59,861 nt of DNA from Bacteroidales bacterium (GTDB taxonomy: Bacteria > Bacteroidota > Bacteroidia > Bacteroidales > P3), in contig JAKSMR010000013.1 in assembly GCA_024400495.1 (NCBI GenBank), forward strand, positions 1-59,861, given 5' to 3'. Within the stretch, counting starts at the first letter, position 1. Each line of letters opens with the position of its first letter. Positions 52,112 through 59,861 of this stretch are shown piece after piece. The translations under genes and the position numbers were made by a program. Under the pieces are notes generated by a model. That model was given only the letters and a program-made list of their open reading frames with translations. It did no database searches and was not told the DNA's origin.

Positions 52112-53068
52112 ATGAAAGCAATTAAGATGTATGAAGCTGGCGATAAGATGATTAATCTTATTCGTGACAACTATAACATTCTGCAATCTCTCTCCGCATT
52201 CGGCATTCCTCTGGGGTTTGGCGACAAAACGGTGGAGGAAACTTGTGCGAGCAACCATGTGGATACTACCACTTTTTTGGCTGTGGTGAACTTTACCATC
52301 AATGGTGCCACTGCCACGGATGTGGAATCGCTGTCCGCAGCCACACTGCTACATTATCTTGAGGCCTGTCATCGCTACTATCTCGACTATCAGCTACCCT
52401 TTGTACGACGCCAGTTGGCAGAGAGCATCAATACCAGCGACGAGGTGGAGCGCCTGATACTGAAGCTGTACGACGACTATGCCCGCGAGATACGCCGCCA
52501 CATGCACTACGAGGAGCGGATGCTGTTTCCCTATGTGGAGCGCCTGATGCAAGGCGAGGCCTCGACCAACTACAGCATCGAGCTCTTCTCCAAGCAGCAC
52601 GCTGATGCCGACAAGAGCCTCAAGGAACTGAAAAACCTCATCATCAAATACCTGCCTGCTGACTCGAACAACAGCAACAAACTCACGTCGGCCCTTTATC
52701 TTATATATAACAACGAGCAGTGGCTGACCAACCATCAAGAGGTGGAGGACAGCATCTTTGTGCCTGTGATTACCCGAATGGAACAGAACCTGAAGCAGGA
52801 ACGACTGTCGAGTGCTATCTCTGCCTTTGCCAACGTCGAGGCAGAAAACAGTGCCGAGGCTATCTCCGACCGCGAGAAGGATGTAATCCGTTCTGTTGTA
52901 CAGGGCATGAGTAACAAAGAGATAGCAGAACATCTCTGCATCTCTGTCAACACTGTGATTACCCATCGGCGCAACATCGCCCGAAAGCTACAGATTCACA
53001 GTTCGGCAGGTCTCACCATCTATGCCATCGTAAACGGCCTAGTAAGTCTCGAGTTGCTCGAGAAGTAG
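52112..53068 (+). CDS. ScdA_N-hemerythrin-LuxR one-component regulator
   Basis: A 318-aa regulator. Residues about 8-60 resemble the ScdA_N (DUF542) domain of RIC/YtfE iron-sulfur repair proteins, but the usual Cys pair after GI is replaced (GIPLGFGDK). Residues about 78-230 form a hemerythrin-like four-helix domain with candidate di-iron ligands H81, H87, H130, H132/E134, H163 and H208/E212. Residues 250-318 are a LuxR/GerE helix-turn-helix (ISDREKDVIRSVVQGMSNKE ... TVITHRRNIARKL). It probably senses NO, oxygen or iron directly and controls the operon downstream. The start is the Met after the promoter, not the in-frame ATG at 52058. Confidence 0.85.
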   Translation: MKAIKMYEAGDKMINLIRDNYNILQSLSAFGIPLGFGDKTVEETCASNHVDTTTFLAVVNFTINGATATDVESLSAATLLHYLEACHRYYLDYQLPFVRRQLAESINTSDEVERLILKLYDDYAREIRRHMHYEERMLFPYVERLMQGEASTNYSIELFSKQHADADKSLKELKNLIIKYLPADSNNSNKLTSALYLIYNNEQWLTNHQEVEDSIFVPVITRMEQNLKQERLSSAISAFANVEAENSAEAISDREKDVIRSVVQGMSNKEIAEHLCISVNTVITHRRNIARKLQIHSSAGLTIYAIVNGLVSLELLEK

Positions 53069-53136
53069 TTCTTCATTAGCGCTAACACCCCACTCACCCT
53101 TAGTGTTCAAGGAGAGGGGGCTACATTTTGAAACTC

Positions 53137-53154
53137 TTCAGGATCAATCCTGAA
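53137..53154. promoter_or_regulatory. 18-bp palindrome upstream of the porin operon
   Basis: TTCAGGAT-CA-ATCCTGAA, perfect 8-bp arms. It lies between the regulator stop and the porin start and could be an operator or the stem of a regulator-gene terminator. Confidence 0.6.
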
Positions 53155-53295
53155 CACACCTTCCCTCAGGGATATGCTGTTTTTGTCTGTAAAATTAACG
53201 AATCAACCTCCAATAGAAAAACAAAAAGTTACCTACAAATACACAACAAAGAGAACCGTACCGCATCATTAATAATTAGAAATCACTATTTTATT

Positions 53296-54582
53296 ATGAA
53301 ATTAAGAATAACTATACTTTACATTGCATTTTTGTTGCTATCTATCAGCGCCCATGCTCAACAGAATGAGGATACGCTACGTCGGATTCCCTCTTCACAT
53401 CTTACTATCGGAGGATATGGTGAAGCGGTTTATAGTCATCACATGTATAGTGATAATGTGTTTCGCTACTCGTCAGCCGACCGATATGCTAACTCTCGAG
53501 GACATAGCCAGGTGGATATTCCTCACATGGTGCTGATGATGGGCTATGATTTCGGTCATGGCTGGACCATGGGCACAGAGATTGAGTTTGAACATGGGGG
53601 TACGGAATGTGCTGTGGAGCTCGAAAGCGAGGAGACGGGTGAGTATGAAAAGGAGATAGAACGTGGCGGTGAGGTGGCGCTGGAGCAGTTCTGGATTCAG
53701 AAAAGCTGGGGTCGAGGGTTCAACCTTCGTATGGGGCACGACGTGGTGCCTGTGGGCGCTACCAATGCGTCGCATCTCCCTTCGCAATATTTCGGCGTGT
53801 ACCGTCCTGAGGGTGAGGCTACAATACTGCCTTGCACCTGGCATGCTACAGGTGTGAGTGTGTGGGGTAGGGTGGGTTCCTGGCGTTATGGAGTATGGCT
53901 GATTCCATCCCTTAACTCCTCGCTCTTTAGTGTGAGCAACTGGGCGGGCGGGGCATCGGCCTCTCCCTATGAGTACACTGTGGCCAACAGGCTGGCTCTG
54001 GCCTCCAGGGTGGATTGCTATGCGGCTCCTGGCGTGAGGATAGGCGTAAGCGGCTTTGTGGGCAACACGTTCAACAACGATATTGTCACCGACGAATTCT
54101 CCAACAAGTATTCCAACGTGAAAGCTCTGATGCTGTTTGGATCAATGGATTTCTCTATTGCAAAAGGACGCTTCACCGCACGAGGAAACCTGGATTACGG
54201 CCACCTGAACGATGCCGCCAAGGTGTCGGCCTACAACTCCACCCTCTCCAACAGCAGTCAGTCGCCCTATCCACACACGCTGGTGGGCGAGGAGGCTATA
54301 GATGTCGCCTTGGAGCTGGGCTGGAACTGGATGGACCCATCGCAGGACAGGCAGTTTGTCACCTTTGCCCGCTGCGACTACTATGACAGCTATATCCCCG
54401 TGCAAGGCCTCACGGAATATGGTTGGACAGAACGCATGTGCTGGAGCGTGGGCGTGAACTATCGTCCGGTAAGGGAGGTGATACTCAAGGCTGAGGTGGG
54501 TATGCGCCAGCTGCAGAAACAGTATAACAGCGAACCCTGGATGGCCCTGGGCGTGACCTATGCCGGCTTCTTTAAGCGATAA
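53296..54582 (+). CDS. Outer-membrane porin-like protein
   Basis: A 428-aa barrel protein: signal MKLRITILYIAFLLLSISAHAQ, then GGYGEAVYSHHM and alternating strands to the end (YAGFFKR). The segment near residue 110 is strongly acidic (ELESEETGEYEKEIERGG), which might bind cations. It resembles porins found beside imelysins in Bacteroidales. The open frame begins at 53128, but that leader is not a signal peptide. First gene of the structural operon; imelysin follows after 41 bp. Confidence 0.78.
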   Translation: MKLRITILYIAFLLLSISAHAQQNEDTLRRIPSSHLTIGGYGEAVYSHHMYSDNVFRYSSADRYANSRGHSQVDIPHMVLMMGYDFGHGWTMGTEIEFEHGGTECAVELESEETGEYEKEIERGGEVALEQFWIQKSWGRGFNLRMGHDVVPVGATNASHLPSQYFGVYRPEGEATILPCTWHATGVSVWGRVGSWRYGVWLIPSLNSSLFSVSNWAGGASASPYEYTVANRLALASRVDCYAAPGVRIGVSGFVGNTFNNDIVTDEFSNKYSNVKALMLFGSMDFSIAKGRFTARGNLDYGHLNDAAKVSAYNSTLSNSSQSPYPHTLVGEEAIDVALELGWNWMDPSQDRQFVTFARCDYYDSYIPVQGLTEYGWTERMCWSVGVNYRPVREVILKAEVGMRQLQKQYNSEPWMALGVTYAGFFKR

Positions 54583-54623
54583 AGAAAGACAAAAAAACTT
54601 AAATAATAAAAAGATTTTCAATT

Positions 54624-55766
54624 ATGAAAAAAACACTATTTCTGGTCCTGTCGATTGCTATGTGGGGCTTTGTGACCTCCTGCGAACGGGACGAAGCTAA
54701 TGACATCAATGATGCAGCCATGCTGGCTGTGGCAGAGCAGTATGTCGATCATGTTGTTGCACCTACCTACGAGTCGTTGGCAGAAGCCAGCGAGCGGCTG
54801 GTGGAGGATCTCAGGCGCCTGCAGATCTCGCGCACGGACGCTAACGTGCAGACTGCCTGTGCCACTTTTCTTGAGGCGCGTGCCTGGTGGGAGAAGAGCG
54901 AGGCTTTCCTCTATGGTGCTGCCAGCGATTTCGGCATCGACCCTCACATTGACTCGTGGCCGCTCGACGAGGATGGGTTCAACACGCTGATGAGCAACAC
55001 GGCTCAGATCAATGCCATGAGCGGCGAGGACGGCGACGAGTATGCGGGCAGCTATCTGGGCAACTCGCTGCTGGGTTTTCACGGCATTGAGTATATCCTC
55101 TTTGAGGACGGCCATGCCAAATCGGCTGCTCACATCAGCGACTTGCAGATGATCTATGCCGTGGCTGTGGCCGGCGACTTGCGCAACAGCTGCTTTCAGC
55201 TGGAGGTGAGTTGGATGGGCGACAAGGCTCCTACCTCTCACCGCGACAAGGTTGAAGCCCTGGAACTGAACACTACCATCAATGGCGGCAACAGCTATGG
55301 CGACAATTTCGTCATGGCAGGTAAGGCTGGCAGCACCTACAGCAGCCGCACAGGTGCCATGATGGCTATCCTGGACGGCTGTGCCACCATCGCCGACGAG
55401 GTGGGCACCAGCAAGATAGGCAAACCCTATAATGGCGAGGACCCTCACTATATTGAGTCTCCCTACAGCCAGAAGTCCATTGTGGATTTCCACGACAACA
55501 TCATCAGCATCCAGAATGCCTATATGGGTGGTGTTGATGGCCAGCGCAACAGCAGCCGCTCCCTGCATGCTCTGATGTCTGAGATAGATGCCGATGTGGA
55601 TGCCCGTATCACCAGCGCTATCGAGAACGCCCTGAGCAAGATAGATCGGATGAAGGCTCCCTTTGTGCTCAATTACACCGACCCCTCCTGCCTGGAGGCT
55701 ATCAACGCCTGTCTGCAGCTGGACGAGGCTCTCAGCATGGGCATCACTTCTCTTCGTAACAATTAA
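54624..55766 (+). CDS. Imelysin family lipoprotein (IrpA/EfeO-like)
   Basis: A 380-aa lipoprotein (MKKTLFLVLSIAMWGFVTSC, Cys20). The imelysin signature G-x-H-x2-E is present as GFHGIE (residues 151-156), with a helical-bundle duplication (about 30-200 and 215-375). Imelysins such as IrpA and EfeO are periplasmic or surface proteins tied to iron uptake; protease activity is doubtful. Leu codons are mostly CTG, unlike the CTC-rich core genes. It is followed after 16 bp by the di-haem gene. Confidence 0.92.
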   Translation: MKKTLFLVLSIAMWGFVTSCERDEANDINDAAMLAVAEQYVDHVVAPTYESLAEASERLVEDLRRLQISRTDANVQTACATFLEARAWWEKSEAFLYGAASDFGIDPHIDSWPLDEDGFNTLMSNTAQINAMSGEDGDEYAGSYLGNSLLGFHGIEYILFEDGHAKSAAHISDLQMIYAVAVAGDLRNSCFQLEVSWMGDKAPTSHRDKVEALELNTTINGGNSYGDNFVMAGKAGSTYSSRTGAMMAILDGCATIADEVGTSKIGKPYNGEDPHYIESPYSQKSIVDFHDNIISIQNAYMGGVDGQRNSSRSLHALMSEIDADVDARITSAIENALSKIDRMKAPFVLNYTDPSCLEAINACLQLDEALSMGITSLRNN

Positions 55767-55782
55767 ATAATAATATAGGATA

Positions 55783-57351
55783 ATGAAGACAAACAAGTAT
55801 CTATACATGATGGCTGCAGCCATGATGCTACTCTGTTCCTGCGTAAAGGAAGAGGAGGACAATCCCACTCCCGGCTGGATTGACGAAGAGACTTATGCCG
55901 GTGGTCGCCTGGGCACCACCTTCAACTTCTCTGCCTCTGCCTATCAGGATCCCTCGCCTGCTGTGGCCAATGCAGGCATGGTGAGCCAGTTCAAATACGG
56001 CGAGTATTTCTTTGACCGCACCATCACTCAGAACAATGCTCCCTTCAACGGTCTTGGTCCTTTATACATCCGTTCAAGCTGCGTTTCGTGCCATCCCGGC
56101 TACGGCCATGGAAAAAGGATGGAACGCTATCGCGCCGACGACTGGGGCAACGGATATCTGCTGGTGATTACTGACCAGGATGACAACTATCTCTCCAGCT
56201 TGACAGGTATGCCTCAGACTAAGGCGGTGGCTCCTTTCAAGCCTCCTATCGACGAGAGTCAGATCCAGATTGCCTGGCTGCCCTATACCGACGACTGGGG
56301 CAACAGATTCCCCGACGGCGAGCAGTATGACCTGATCTATCCTGAGGTGACCATCCCTGAACAGGCCTACTATGTGCCTCTGCAGTCGGGCGGCCAAAGC
56401 ATCCCCTACAGCAATGTCAGGGTCCGTCTGGAATCGACAATAGGCGTGTATGGCGTTGGCCTCATTGATGCTATCGACGACGACTCTCTCAAGGCACAGT
56501 ATGCCATGGAGGAACGCTCGGGCGCTCGTATCAATCCTGCTATCTTTGCCAACGGCGAGTGGGTCAAGACCTACGCCAACACGGGTCATCCTCTCCGCTA
56601 CACCTATGCCCTGTCGCGCGGTCCTCTGCAGGATGCTCCCGGTAGCAACGCTATCTGGAACATTACCAATGTAACTCGCAGCAACAGACGTTATCATTAT
56701 ATGACTACCGCCTATGCGTCTGTGGCATCGTGCGATCCAGAGGTGCAGGATCAGTTTTACCACTATTTCCCTGAATGGAACAAGACAGGCAATGTGGAGC
56801 AGGACATCTACAACTATCTCACTTCGACAGAACTGCCTGTGGAGATGAGCGACGAGGATTTCGTCAATTTCATGGTGTGGCATCGCGGATTGGCTGTGCC
56901 AGCAGCCCGCAATCTCAGCGACGCTACAGTGCAGCGTGGTCGTCAGGTATTTCGTGAGATTGGCTGTGCCACCTGTCACCGCCCCTCCTGGACAACAGGT
57001 GCTGACCGCTTTACCGATCCTTCGGGCTTCTTTGCCGACGGCGACTCTCGTCTGCCTCGCTACCCCTATCAGAAGATATGGCCCTACAGCGACTTTGTTC
57101 AGCACAAGCTATGCATGAAGAACGATATCCGCACGGGTTGGTGCCGCACGACACCTCTGTGGGGCAGAGGCCTCAGCATGATCTGCACCGGCGCATCCGA
57201 CAGAATGCATGACTGCCGGGCTCGTAACACACTCGAAGCTGTCATGTGGCATGGTGCTGCAGATTCTGATGCCCGCTGGACGGTGGAGAAGTTCCGTAAA
57301 CTCAGTAAGTCAGACCGCGACGCTGTGGTCAAGTTCATCGAGTCAATATGA
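55783..57351 (+). CDS. Di-haem oxidoreductase lipoprotein (DUF1111 family)
   Basis: A 522-aa lipoprotein (signal MKTNKYLYMMAAAMMLLCSC, Cys20) with two c-type haem motifs: C100-VSC-H104 and C395-ATC-H399. The spacing and fold segments (GQSIPYSNVRVRLESTIGVYG; WHRGLAVPAARN) fit the DUF1111 di-haem oxidoreductase/thiol-oxidoreductase family, often found with imelysins. It may oxidise iron, thiols or a partner protein at the outer membrane. Haem attachment would need the CcsBA protein encoded next, which overlaps it by 4 bp. Confidence 0.9.
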   Translation: MKTNKYLYMMAAAMMLLCSCVKEEEDNPTPGWIDEETYAGGRLGTTFNFSASAYQDPSPAVANAGMVSQFKYGEYFFDRTITQNNAPFNGLGPLYIRSSCVSCHPGYGHGKRMERYRADDWGNGYLLVITDQDDNYLSSLTGMPQTKAVAPFKPPIDESQIQIAWLPYTDDWGNRFPDGEQYDLIYPEVTIPEQAYYVPLQSGGQSIPYSNVRVRLESTIGVYGVGLIDAIDDDSLKAQYAMEERSGARINPAIFANGEWVKTYANTGHPLRYTYALSRGPLQDAPGSNAIWNITNVTRSNRRYHYMTTAYASVASCDPEVQDQFYHYFPEWNKTGNVEQDIYNYLTSTELPVEMSDEDFVNFMVWHRGLAVPAARNLSDATVQRGRQVFREIGCATCHRPSWTTGADRFTDPSGFFADGDSRLPRYPYQKIWPYSDFVQHKLCMKNDIRTGWCRTTPLWGRGLSMICTGASDRMHDCRARNTLEAVMWHGAADSDARWTVEKFRKLSKSDRDAVVKFIESI

Positions 57352-59492
57352 AGAAAATTTCCATACTCCTACTGGTTGTTTCCGTGGTGCTGGCAATGGC
57401 TGTCGGCACCATGGTGCAACGTTTCTATGGTGCTGCCTTTGCCATTGAGCACGTGTATCATTCGTGGTGGTTCGCGGGTTTGTGGGCCTTGCTAGCTATA
57501 CTGGGAATTATCGCCTTGGTTAAGAAGCGCATCATGAAGCGCCCAGCCGTCATGGGTATCCATCTGGCTTTTCTGCTTATTCTAGTGGGCATGATCATCT
57601 CATCCTTTGCAGCACAGTCGGGGCGTGTCACTCTTGCTTCCGACATACAGACGTCGTCGGTTGATTCGGATTGTGGTAACTGGGTTTTGCCTTTCAGCGT
57701 GCAACTGAATCATTTTGAGGTGGTCAACTATCCAGGCACACAGTCGCCGCAGGATTTCATAAGTGTCGTTACCTTCAACCATGACCTGCAAGATACCATA
57801 TCGATGAACCATATTGCTCGCTATAGTGGCTATCATTTCTGTCAGTCGGGATACTCTCCTGATGGGGAGGTGATGCTCACGGTGACACACGATCCCTGGG
57901 GCACAGGACTCAACTATGCAGGGTACCTAATTCTACTGGTGAGTATGCTGGGCTTCTTCCTTGACCCTCACAGCCGTTTTCGTCAGCTGGCAAGAGGGGG
58001 TATGGCGTTGCTGCTGCTGGCAGTCTCGCTGGAGGCTCAGGCTCTGCCTCGCACGCTACCACGTGAGAGCGCTGAACGAATGGGTAAGCTGTGTGTGAAC
58101 TATCAGGGCAGAATATGCCCTGTGTCAACCTTGGCACGTGACTTCACGACCAAACTCTATGGTTCTCCTACGTACAAAGGGCTTACAAGCGAACAGGTTC
58201 TCTCGGGATGGATTTACTATTATTCTGATTGGCAGCAGGAACCTATCATCAAACTGAAGGGTGGTGAGTCTGTGAAATCCCTGTTCCATACTTCATCCCG
58301 ATATGTATCGATGAACGACTATGTTGACAATATGGGACAATATCGGCTGAAGATGCTGGACACGATGTCTGCCGCCGATCCACATTATTCATCGTTAATG
58401 GCGGTCAACGAGAAGTATCTGCTTGTAGTCATGCTCTACGGTGGAGAATTGCTCAAGATGTATCCAATTGCTGATAGCGTAGGCAATATAGGGTGGTATT
58501 CTCATAGCGATCCTTTGCCACTGCAAATTTCTGATGATGAATACCTATTTATTCGAAAAAACCTCAGCTATAGTCAGGAACTTGTGCTAACGCAGAACTT
58601 CTCTTACTTGGACACATTGCTAGAGAAGACACTCACTTATCAGAAGAAACGTGCAGGGCATGCCTTCCCCTCTAATGCACGACTCAAAGCAGAACGGCTC
58701 TACAATAGTATCGTTCCCAGCAAGATTGTATCAATATCTTGCATCATGGCGGGCTTGTTCCTGTTTCTCCTATTGCTCGTCAAGAAACCATCCTCCTCGG
58801 TATTTCCCAAGGCCTCGCTGATACTAATTGCGTTGGAGTCAATCTATCTCCTGCTACTATTCCTGCTGCGATGGTATGTGTCAAGGCATGTGCCCCTCAG
58901 CAATGGCTATGAGACTATGTATTTCCTTGCGTTGAGCATATCTTTATTGGTTATCTTCCTCCACCGTCGCATGCCTGTGGTTTTGGCCGTAGGACCTCTG
59001 CTGACAGGTGTAACCATGATGGTAGCTATGATGGGAAATGCCAGCCCCATGGTCACTCAGTTGATGCCCGTATTGCATTCTCCATTACTCTGTATTCATG
59101 TGGCAACCATAATGCTCTCTTACGCACTCTTAGCCTTGATGGCTATCCTAGCCGTATCGGCACTTCTCTTCATGAATCATGCCGATCAGCAACGTATAGC
59201 TCGCACCTGCCAGATTATAGCCTATCCCGCACTGTTTCTACTCACAGCAGGCATATTCATTGGAGCGGTGTGGGCTAATCAGTCATGGGGCACCTATTGG
59301 TCGTGGGATCCTAAGGAAGTATGGGCTCTCATCACGTTGATTGTCTACTCTGCACTTCTTCACGGACGCAGCCTGACCCACTTGCAGCGCCCTCGTCCTA
59401 TCCTCGTCTATAGCGTTGTCGCTTTCCTGAGCGTACTTATTACCTATTTTGGTGTCAACTTCATCTTGGGTGGCATGCATTCCTATGCGTGA
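57348..59492 (+). CDS. System II cytochrome c synthase, fused ResB-CcsA (CcsBA)
   Basis: A 714-aa membrane protein that exports haem and attaches it to CxxCH sites. The N-terminal part (about 1-420) is ResB/CcsB-like with spans near 6-26, 35-55, 65-85 and 190-230 and a periplasmic domain. The C-terminal part (about 455-714) is CcsA with the haem-handling motif WGTYWSWDPKE (647-657). Known fused forms are longer (Helicobacter CcsBA is about 930 aa), so the CcsB part is compact here. It overlaps the di-haem gene by 4 bp (ATGA), so expression is tied to its client. Confidence 0.92.
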   Translation: MKKISILLLVVSVVLAMAVGTMVQRFYGAAFAIEHVYHSWWFAGLWALLAILGIIALVKKRIMKRPAVMGIHLAFLLILVGMIISSFAAQSGRVTLASDIQTSSVDSDCGNWVLPFSVQLNHFEVVNYPGTQSPQDFISVVTFNHDLQDTISMNHIARYSGYHFCQSGYSPDGEVMLTVTHDPWGTGLNYAGYLILLVSMLGFFLDPHSRFRQLARGGMALLLLAVSLEAQALPRTLPRESAERMGKLCVNYQGRICPVSTLARDFTTKLYGSPTYKGLTSEQVLSGWIYYYSDWQQEPIIKLKGGESVKSLFHTSSRYVSMNDYVDNMGQYRLKMLDTMSAADPHYSSLMAVNEKYLLVVMLYGGELLKMYPIADSVGNIGWYSHSDPLPLQISDDEYLFIRKNLSYSQELVLTQNFSYLDTLLEKTLTYQKKRAGHAFPSNARLKAERLYNSIVPSKIVSISCIMAGLFLFLLLLVKKPSSSVFPKASLILIALESIYLLLLFLLRWYVSRHVPLSNGYETMYFLALSISLLVIFLHRRMPVVLAVGPLLTGVTMMVAMMGNASPMVTQLMPVLHSPLLCIHVATIMLSYALLALMAILAVSALLFMNHADQQRIARTCQIIAYPALFLLTAGIFIGAVWANQSWGTYWSWDPKEVWALITLIVYSALLHGRSLTHLQRPRPILVYSVVAFLSVLITYFGVNFILGGMHSYA

Positions 59493-59722
59493 TGATCAGA
59501 GGCAACTATTAAGACACCATCGAAAGAGAATCAAATGCTTAAAGGTGACCTCTAATAATTAGATTGAGATGATTTTTGAATTTATGTCGAGTGGATTTCA
59601 AACAAAGGCGAAGAAGCATAGCCGTAGCAACGTTTGTGCAAGCCGAGGGCAGAATAAACTTGATTATTATGCCGAGGCGCAGCCAAATGTCACGATTGGT
59701 AATGGTTCAAGACTTTGTGAAG
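59493..59722. other. Downstream region with insertion-sequence-like end
   Basis: The right 18-bp repeat AGGTGACCTCTAATAATT lies at 59543-59560. Beyond it two overlapping short frames (59569-59751 and 59576-59791) give basic peptides that look like degraded mobile-element sequence. No intact gene. Confidence 0.5.
59543..59560 (+). repeat. Right flanking 18-bp direct repeat
   Basis: AGGTGACCTCTAATAATT, the partner of 51919-51936 with two mismatches, 51 bp after the CcsBA stop. Confidence 0.7.
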
Positions 59723-59835
59723 ATGAAGAAGAGCCAGTGGCTCTTCGATAGGCCAACGGCCGGAGAACAAACCTGCCGACAGAAAACATGAAGAAGAGCC
59801 AGTGGTTCTTCGATAGGCCAACGGCCGGAGAACAA
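59723..59835 (+). repeat. 65-bp-period direct repeat with hairpin
   Basis: A 48-bp sequence (59723-59770) recurs at 59788-59835 with one base change. Each copy holds GAAGAGCCA-G-TGGCTCTTC, a 9-bp perfect stem in copy 1, followed by GGCCAACGGCCGG. The intervening 17 bp differ from what follows copy 2. The array may continue past the window end. Confidence 0.9.
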
Positions 59836-59861
59836 TCGCACTCAAGTCTAATGGATTAAAA

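Noticed and set aside
52112-53068. Regulator as a two-component response regulator
   Set aside because: There is no receiver domain; the N-terminus is ScdA_N/hemerythrin-like.
59723-59835. Possible CRISPR array
   Set aside because: Only two copies, a 17-bp spacer and no cas genes; the hairpin repeat fits a REP-like or mobile-element repeat better.

Overview
The window comes from a member of the order Bacteroidales (phylum Bacteroidota); I cannot fix the family or genus. The evidence is the TAnnTTTG/TTTG promoter pairs typical of the phylum, the almost complete lack of purine-rich Shine-Dalgarno sequences, the gene order bamD - omega/Rpb6-like RNA polymerase subunit - coaBC, many short Cys-anchored lipoproteins, and a protein with a type IX secretion (T9SS) C-terminal sorting domain. 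No rRNA, tRNA or CRISPR array was seen.

Layout. 0-6 kb: htpG, a secreted alpha/beta hydrolase, a U32 peptidase-like protein and radA, all on the + strand. 6-16.5 kb: a minus-strand block with a periplasmic acid phosphatase, a small membrane peptide, an ABC exporter ending at its H-loop, a PHP phosphatase, an overlapping chain (GNAT, DUF5131, hydrolase, cation diffusion transporter, small membrane peptide, lipoprotein hydrolase), a porin-like barrel and an Mpv17-like membrane protein. 16.7-21.8 kb: the lipid A genes lpxA and lpxC with a LysM/receptor-fold protein in front, then guaA. 22.3-30.8 kb, + strand: bamD, omega-like subunit, coaBC, a lytic transglycosylase, uvrA, a DUF819 transporter and a lipoprotein. 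32-40 kb: a T9SS-exported adhesin-like protein, a calycin-like protein, a metallophosphoesterase, a DMT transporter, and a lipoprotein plus polyprenyl glycosylphosphotransferase pair. 40.6-50.8 kb, minus strand: ackA, an FKBP lipoprotein, a short arginine decarboxylase-type enzyme, a four-gene Cys-rich lipoprotein/MauE-thioredoxin operon, an O-methyltransferase, ftsK and a GLPGLI-like secreted protein. 52-59.5 kb: a hemerythrin-LuxR regulator followed by porin, imelysin, di-haem oxidoreductase and CcsBA cytochrome c synthase.

Two gene systems stand out. (1) Three paralogous small lipoproteins, each with the same lipid-Cys...C-R-C...C...C pattern, flank a MauE-like membrane protein fused to a CxxC thioredoxin domain. 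This resembles a dedicated disulfide-forming system for Cys-rich envelope peptides. (2) The 52-59.5 kb module joins a di-iron sensor-type regulator to an imelysin, a c-type di-haem enzyme and its own haem-attachment machinery. It differs in leucine codon use from the core genes and lies between two similar 18-bp direct repeats.

The most unusual non-coding signal is a family of 11-bp tandem repeats (consensus AGGCGCTAGAT). It occurs as four short intergenic arrays spread over the window, with shared degenerate flanking units. Two of the arrays sit in gene-free islands of 1.3-1.4 kb that also carry an inverted repeat around an AT-rich core.
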